DNA of 58,114 nt. It comes from Anaerolineae bacterium. Lineage in GTDB: Bacteria; Chloroflexota; Anaerolineae; Aggregatilineales; Phototrophicaceae. The stretch spans positions 1 to 58,114 of the forward strand of contig JABWBO010000015.1 of assembly GCA_013360465.1 (NCBI GenBank), read 5' to 3'. The translations under genes and the position numbers were made by a program. This document shows positions 55,691-58,114 of this stretch, in pieces. The notes below the pieces were generated by a model that did no database searches, was not told the origin of the DNA, and worked only from the letters and a program-made list of their open reading frames with translations. Within the stretch, counting starts at the first letter, position 1, and each line of letters begins with the position of its first letter.

Positions 55691-55910
55691 CGATCATCCT
55701 GTACACACGTCCCCAGCGCCGCCCGCTACCCTCAGTAGCAATAACGCCGATGCGCTGCAAGACAGCCAGGCGTCGTTTCACCGTGCCGTAGGGTACGTTC
55801 GATGCTTCGGCGATCTCTTCGATGGTCAGGGCGTGTCCATCCGCAGCCAAGCGGCGTAATGCGGGGATGATACGGTCATCGGAATAAGCCATACACGGGG
55901 GTATGTTCAT
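55665..55910 (-). CDS. Small winged-helix DNA-binding protein
   Basis: 81 residues. The helix-turn-helix reads 'LTIEEIAEASNVPYGTVKRR' followed by 'LAVLQRIGVIATEGSGRRWG', a MarR/GntR-like winged helix reduced to its minimum. AGGG lies eight bases before ATG 55910. It is the first gene of the minus-strand operon and borders the divergent promoter region with a palindrome, so autoregulation is likely (inference). Confidence 0.8.
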   Translation of the reverse strand: MNIPPCMAYSDDRIIPALRRLAADGHALTIEEIAEASNVPYGTVKRRLAVLQRIGVIATEGSGRRWGRVYRMIDDDRPTDD

Positions 55911-55988
55911 TTCATCAGCCCTACCCTACTATGGTCTATTGTAAGTACTAGACACCTCTTGTAACGCTTTATGGCTCATTTTGCATCA

Positions 55989-56016
55989 TTAGAACGTCTG
56001 TAGCAAGAACTACAAT
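55989..56016 (+). promoter_or_regulatory. Divergent promoter with operator-like palindrome
   Basis: TTAGAA (55989-55994), 16 bases, TACAAT (56011-56016). The ATG of the next gene begins only six bases after the -10, implying a leaderless message. A perfect inverted repeat TGTAG-N6-CTACA (55999-56014) covers the spacer and most of the -10, the position of a repressor site. The winged-helix gene reads away on the other strand from the same gap. Confidence 0.5.
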
Positions 56017-56022
56017 CGAAGC

Positions 56023-56631
56023 ATGAAACGCTGCTTCGCTCTTCTCGTGTCTTCTATGCTTGCGGCGGCAACTGTGATCGCCCAGACTGCCGCGCTGACA
56101 CCGGGCTTGCATGAGGCGGAATCAGTCCCCCTCACACCCTACTACAGCGGCGCGGGGTGGGCGCAAGTCGTTGACGGCGATTACAGCGTCATGGAGAGCA
56201 GTGATACAGCGGACAGCGTTTCTTTTACCGCCAGCGGCTCTCAGATCATCCTCTACCGGGAGCTGCTGACCACTGGCGGCGCGCAAGCGGAGATTTGCGT
56301 TGATGCGATCTGCACTACGTTCACCAGCGTGAGCAGCATCGATCAGCGGGGCGTACCTATAGCGTTCCCCCTTGAAGACGAAAGCGAGGTCACAATCACG
56401 AATCTAGATGGGGGACTTCTACGGCTGGATAGCTTCCTGATTCTCGCCCCCAGCGAGCTGTCCGAATTGTCAGCGCCCGATCCCGCTCGCCAGCACGTGA
56501 CGCTGGCGGACGGCTCGATCGCGGCGTTCGATAGAACTTTGTCGGGCGGTGATGTTCTGCTGTTAGCGCTGGCAGCAGCACAACTCACCGCGCTCCTCAT
56601 CCTCATCGGGGTATCAGCATGGAAGCGCTAA
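56023..56631 (+). CDS. Secreted type I membrane protein of the accessory block
   Basis: 202 residues. A signal peptide (about 1-20, 'LAAATVIAQ'), a beta-rich outer domain (25-165) with two Cys in 'EICVDAICTTF' that may form a disulfide, and one hydrophobic helix near the C-terminus (about 178-197) before 'WKR'. The outer domain recalls carbohydrate-binding or adhesion modules ('SVSFTASGSQIILYRELLTT'), but no family is certain. The start lacks a ribosome binding site, in line with a leaderless message. It overlaps the next small gene by 13 bases. Confidence 0.7.
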   Translation: MKRCFALLVSSMLAAATVIAQTAALTPGLHEAESVPLTPYYSGAGWAQVVDGDYSVMESSDTADSVSFTASGSQIILYRELLTTGGAQAEICVDAICTTFTSVSSIDQRGVPIAFPLEDESEVTITNLDGGLLRLDSFLILAPSELSELSAPDPARQHVTLADGSIAAFDRTLSGGDVLLLALAAAQLTALLILIGVSAWKR

Positions 56632-56753
56632 TCCTGTATCTGCTGCTGCCAACATCATTCGTCACGTTCATTGTGATCGTCTGGAAGCTGATCGACACGT
56701 TCGTCGTTCGCAGCTTGCGCGACATCATCACGGGAGCATCTAGCGATGAATGA
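56619..56753 (+). CDS. 44-residue one-helix membrane protein
   Basis: ATG 56619 with GGGG seven bases upstream; overlaps the preceding gene. The sequence opens 'MEALILYLLLPTSFVTFIVI' and ends acidic after a basic turn ('RSLRDIITGASSDE'). One helix spans about 4-26. Its stop overlaps the next start region by eight bases. Size and shape recall minor coat or holin-like subunits; function unknown. Confidence 0.6.
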   Translation: MEALILYLLLPTSFVTFIVIVWKLIDTFVVRSLRDIITGASSDE

Positions 56754-56880
56754 AGCGTTCGCCTCCTGGCTGTTCGCCCAAACATCCGCCCCTGTGTGGG
56801 TAGCAATCGCCCTCGTGGGCGTGACGTGCCTGATTGTGCTGATCGTCGTTTCCTTTAAATCACTCTTCGGAGATGAATGA
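56746..56880 (+). CDS. 44-residue one-helix membrane protein (second)
   Basis: ATG 56746 with GGGAG nine bases upstream. Opens 'MNEAFASWLFAQTSAPVWVA', with one helix at about 17-37 ('VWVAIALVGVTCLIVLIVVS'), ending 'FKSLFGDE'. It has exactly the length of the preceding protein but the helix is centrally placed. Together they look like paired small subunits of a membrane assembly. Confidence 0.6.
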   Translation: MNEAFASWLFAQTSAPVWVAIALVGVTCLIVLIVVSFKSLFGDE

Positions 56881-56881
56881 C

Positions 56882-57337
56882 ATGTCCCCAAACCAGAGCA
56901 ACACGATCCCCTCCGCGCCACGTATGGCGCGCCTGTACATCCTCGCTGCTATCCTCGCCAGCGTGCTCCTCTCGATTGTTGCCAACGCGCCAGCGCTGGG
57001 CGCGGTGGGTCTGCTCGCGGGAGTCACCTTCCTGGCGCTGGACGAGTTCCAGACGCGCACGGGGCGCGACGTTCGCCAGGCAACCGGGCTGGCGCTGGTC
57101 GCGCTGGTCATCGCCGCGCAGATCGCCGTTCCGCTTGTGAGCCATGCGCAGGCTACCATCGACTTCGACGCCAGCGATCTGGATGTCTTCTTCGACTGGT
57201 TCAATACCATGTTCAACGCGATTCTGCCTATCGGTCTGCTGGGTGCGGGCATCGCGGCGGGCGTGGCTTTCGTGTGGGTGGTCGCGCGAATGCTCACCAA
57301 AGCATTCACGAGCATGCTGGGCGGTATGGGCGGGTAA
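56882..57337 (+). CDS. Pilin- or coat-like membrane protein
   Basis: 151 residues from ATG 56882 (GGAG nine bases upstream). Hydrophobic stretches lie at about 17-37, 39-52 and 68-86. The third ends 'PLVSHAQA', like a signal peptidase site. Beyond it a roughly 57-residue part has an acidic amphipathic start ('TIDFDASDLDVFFDWFNT'), one helix ('LPIGLLGAGIAAGVAFVWVV') and a basic end ('ARMLTKAFTSML'). That polarity matches filamentous-phage major coat proteins and VirB2/TrbC-like pilins. The role is inferred; cleavage is unproven. Confidence 0.6.
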   Translation: MSPNQSNTIPSAPRMARLYILAAILASVLLSIVANAPALGAVGLLAGVTFLALDEFQTRTGRDVRQATGLALVALVIAAQIAVPLVSHAQATIDFDASDLDVFFDWFNTMFNAILPIGLLGAGIAAGVAFVWVVARMLTKAFTSMLGGMGG

Positions 57338-57361
57338 ACAGCCTGATGAGGGGGACTGATC

Positions 57362-58114
57362 ATGATCAGGCTGTTTCGCGCTTACAAGAAGTGGCGCAAC
57401 CGCCCCGCCTACCCGGTCTACCGGGAGCGGGGCGGCTATGCCGCCTGGCTGCGGAAAGAACCGCCGCGCGGGGTGAACATCGCTCGGTTGATCGCCATGC
57501 TGATGACCGTGATCACCTTGCTGGGAATCGGAGCGGCGGGCATACTCGCCTATAGCGCGTTTTCGCAGTCACAGCAGGTTTCCAACCTGATCATGCTGCC
57601 CACGAGTACCGCCATCGTCGAAAGCACTACCGAAGCGACCGCCGAAAGCACCGCTGAATCAACCCCAGAAGCAACCGAGGAAAGCACCGCCGAAGCAACC
57701 GAGGAAAGCACCGCCGAAGCAATACAGGTCTTCGTTACCCGTACAGCAACCATCGCGGCAACACCCACCTTTACGCCGCGCCCGATCACAGGCGGGGCGC
57801 TGGCGACCATCGCCGCCGCCCAGACCAGAGAAGCGAACGCTACGCCCATGCTTGCGCCGCCGCGACTCGTCACCGGAGCGCCGCGCGAAGTGGAGATCGT
57901 CGTTACATCGCCGCCGCGCATCTTTGAAACGGTGATCGTGATCATCGCATCGCCGACACCGACCTACACCCCCACGCCCACCGCCACAGCGACCGAAACA
58001 GCAGAGAGCACCGCCGAAGCGACGGCTACCGAGGTCTGGACGCTCGAACCCCCCACGCTCGAACCGCCCACACCTGAAGCGACGGCTACCGAGGTCTGGA
58101 CGCTCGAACCCCCC
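57362..58114 (+). CDS. Membrane-anchored Thr/Glu/Pro-rich repeat protein (3' end beyond window)
   Basis: 251 codons are visible from ATG 57362 (GAGGGGGA upstream) with no stop before the window ends. A basic cytosolic N-terminus ('RLFRAYKKWRNRP', 3-15) and one helix (about 41-64) are followed by low complexity: ESTAEATE-type repeats (about 85-120), a Thr/Pro segment, then 'EATATEVWTLEPP' units in a 60-bp period. This is an extracellular stalk, potentially heavily O-glycosylated. The functional head is likely past the edge. Confidence 0.75.
   Translation, partial: MIRLFRAYKKWRNRPAYPVYRERGGYAAWLRKEPPRGVNIARLIAMLMTVITLLGIGAAGILAYSAFSQSQQVSNLIMLPTSTAIVESTTEATAESTAESTPEATEESTAEATEESTAEAIQVFVTRTATIAATPTFTPRPITGGALATIAAAQTREANATPMLAPPRLVTGAPREVEIVVTSPPRIFETVIVIIASPTPTYTPTPTATATETAESTAEATATEVWTLEPPTLEPPTPEATATEVWTLEPP
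57668..57715 (+). repeat. 24-bp tandem repeat, two copies
   Basis: Two identical 24-bp units (57668-57691, 57692-57715) encode Glu-Ala-Thr-Glu-Glu-Ser-Thr-Ala; a partial unit follows at 57716. Slippage here would change the stalk length of the encoded protein by eight residues. Confidence 0.85.
58016..58114 (+). repeat. 60-bp-period repeat at the window edge
   Basis: A 39-bp identical segment occurs at 58016-58054 and again at 58076-58114, where the window ends, so more copies may follow. It encodes the 'EATATEVWTLEPP' unit. Confidence 0.85.

Noticed and set aside
57640-58114. CRISPR array
   Set aside because: The repeats are in frame, directly tandem and part of a coding sequence, with no unique spacers or cas genes. 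No CRISPR array is present in the window.
51470-58114. Insertion sequence or transposase gene
   Set aside because: No DDE, HUH or recombinase motif is seen in any reading here, nor elsewhere in the window.

Overview
The window looks like a chromosome segment from a GC-rich member of the Chloroflexota, most likely an Anaerolineae-like lineage. I infer this from gene style, not from any database match: TP-rich secreted and lipid-anchored proteins, LiaF-like 'toastrack' proteins, a stand-alone PF13796-type sensor domain, GT39-like membrane glycosyltransferases, paired M42 peptidases and a STAND/TPR ATPase. No rRNA or ribosomal protein gene is present to settle taxonomy. Two tRNA genes (Arg-CCU, Lys-CUU) and one SAM-I riboswitch are visible.

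Left part (1-19,950). Two small + strand genes face a long run of minus-strand genes. These encode two toastrack paralogues, a membrane-anchored TPR protein, a LysM/M23 cell-wall hydrolase, a methyltransferase fused to a Trm112-like zinc ribbon, an exported membrane protein, metK under a SAM-I riboswitch with an attenuator terminator, an AidB-like acyl-CoA dehydrogenase and an MFS transporter. Next come a polyamine ABC transporter (potB, potC, potD, potA) followed three bases later by a COG2521-like methyltransferase, and upstream of that xpt-guaA with EthD-like and DUF883-like genes.

Middle part (20,400-43,600). This is mainly cell-surface and glycan work: a membrane-anchored glycoside hydrolase translationally coupled to a GT39-like enzyme, an SDR-like gene, a C39-like peptidase with TPRs, a secreted protein, a sensor-domain protein and a second GT39-like enzyme. 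A TP-rich SH3-like lipoprotein, two M42 aminopeptidases and a PAS histidine kinase follow. Then come the STAND/TPR protein, a Trm112-like protein, a polytopic membrane protein, a WD40 protein, and a GT4 plus polyprenyl glycosylphosphotransferase pair.

Right part (43,600-51,300). After tRNA-Arg there is a CopC-CopD protein carrying a heme-less cytochrome c-like tail, and a TIR-like membrane protein. Two decaying genes follow: a flavoprotein with a large internal deletion, and a GNAT gene with an in-frame TGA where its tandem paralogue has Trp. The block ends with a class III aminotransferase and a MOSC (mARC-like) protein.

Right end (51,334-58,114). Directly beyond tRNA-Lys lies a compact accessory block that I interpret as the left end of an integrated mobile element. 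A minus-strand operon encodes a winged-helix regulator, a GT39-like glycosyltransferase, an FtsK/HerA-type ATPase without membrane segments, and two small membrane proteins. A divergent plus-strand operon encodes a type I membrane protein, two 44-residue one-helix proteins, a pilin- or coat-like protein and a Thr/Glu-rich membrane-anchored repeat protein cut by the window edge. A palindrome overlaps the divergent promoter. No integrase, relaxase or replication protein is inside the window, so its class (conjugative element, filamentous-phage-like element or other) is open. This block is the best candidate for an undescribed system.
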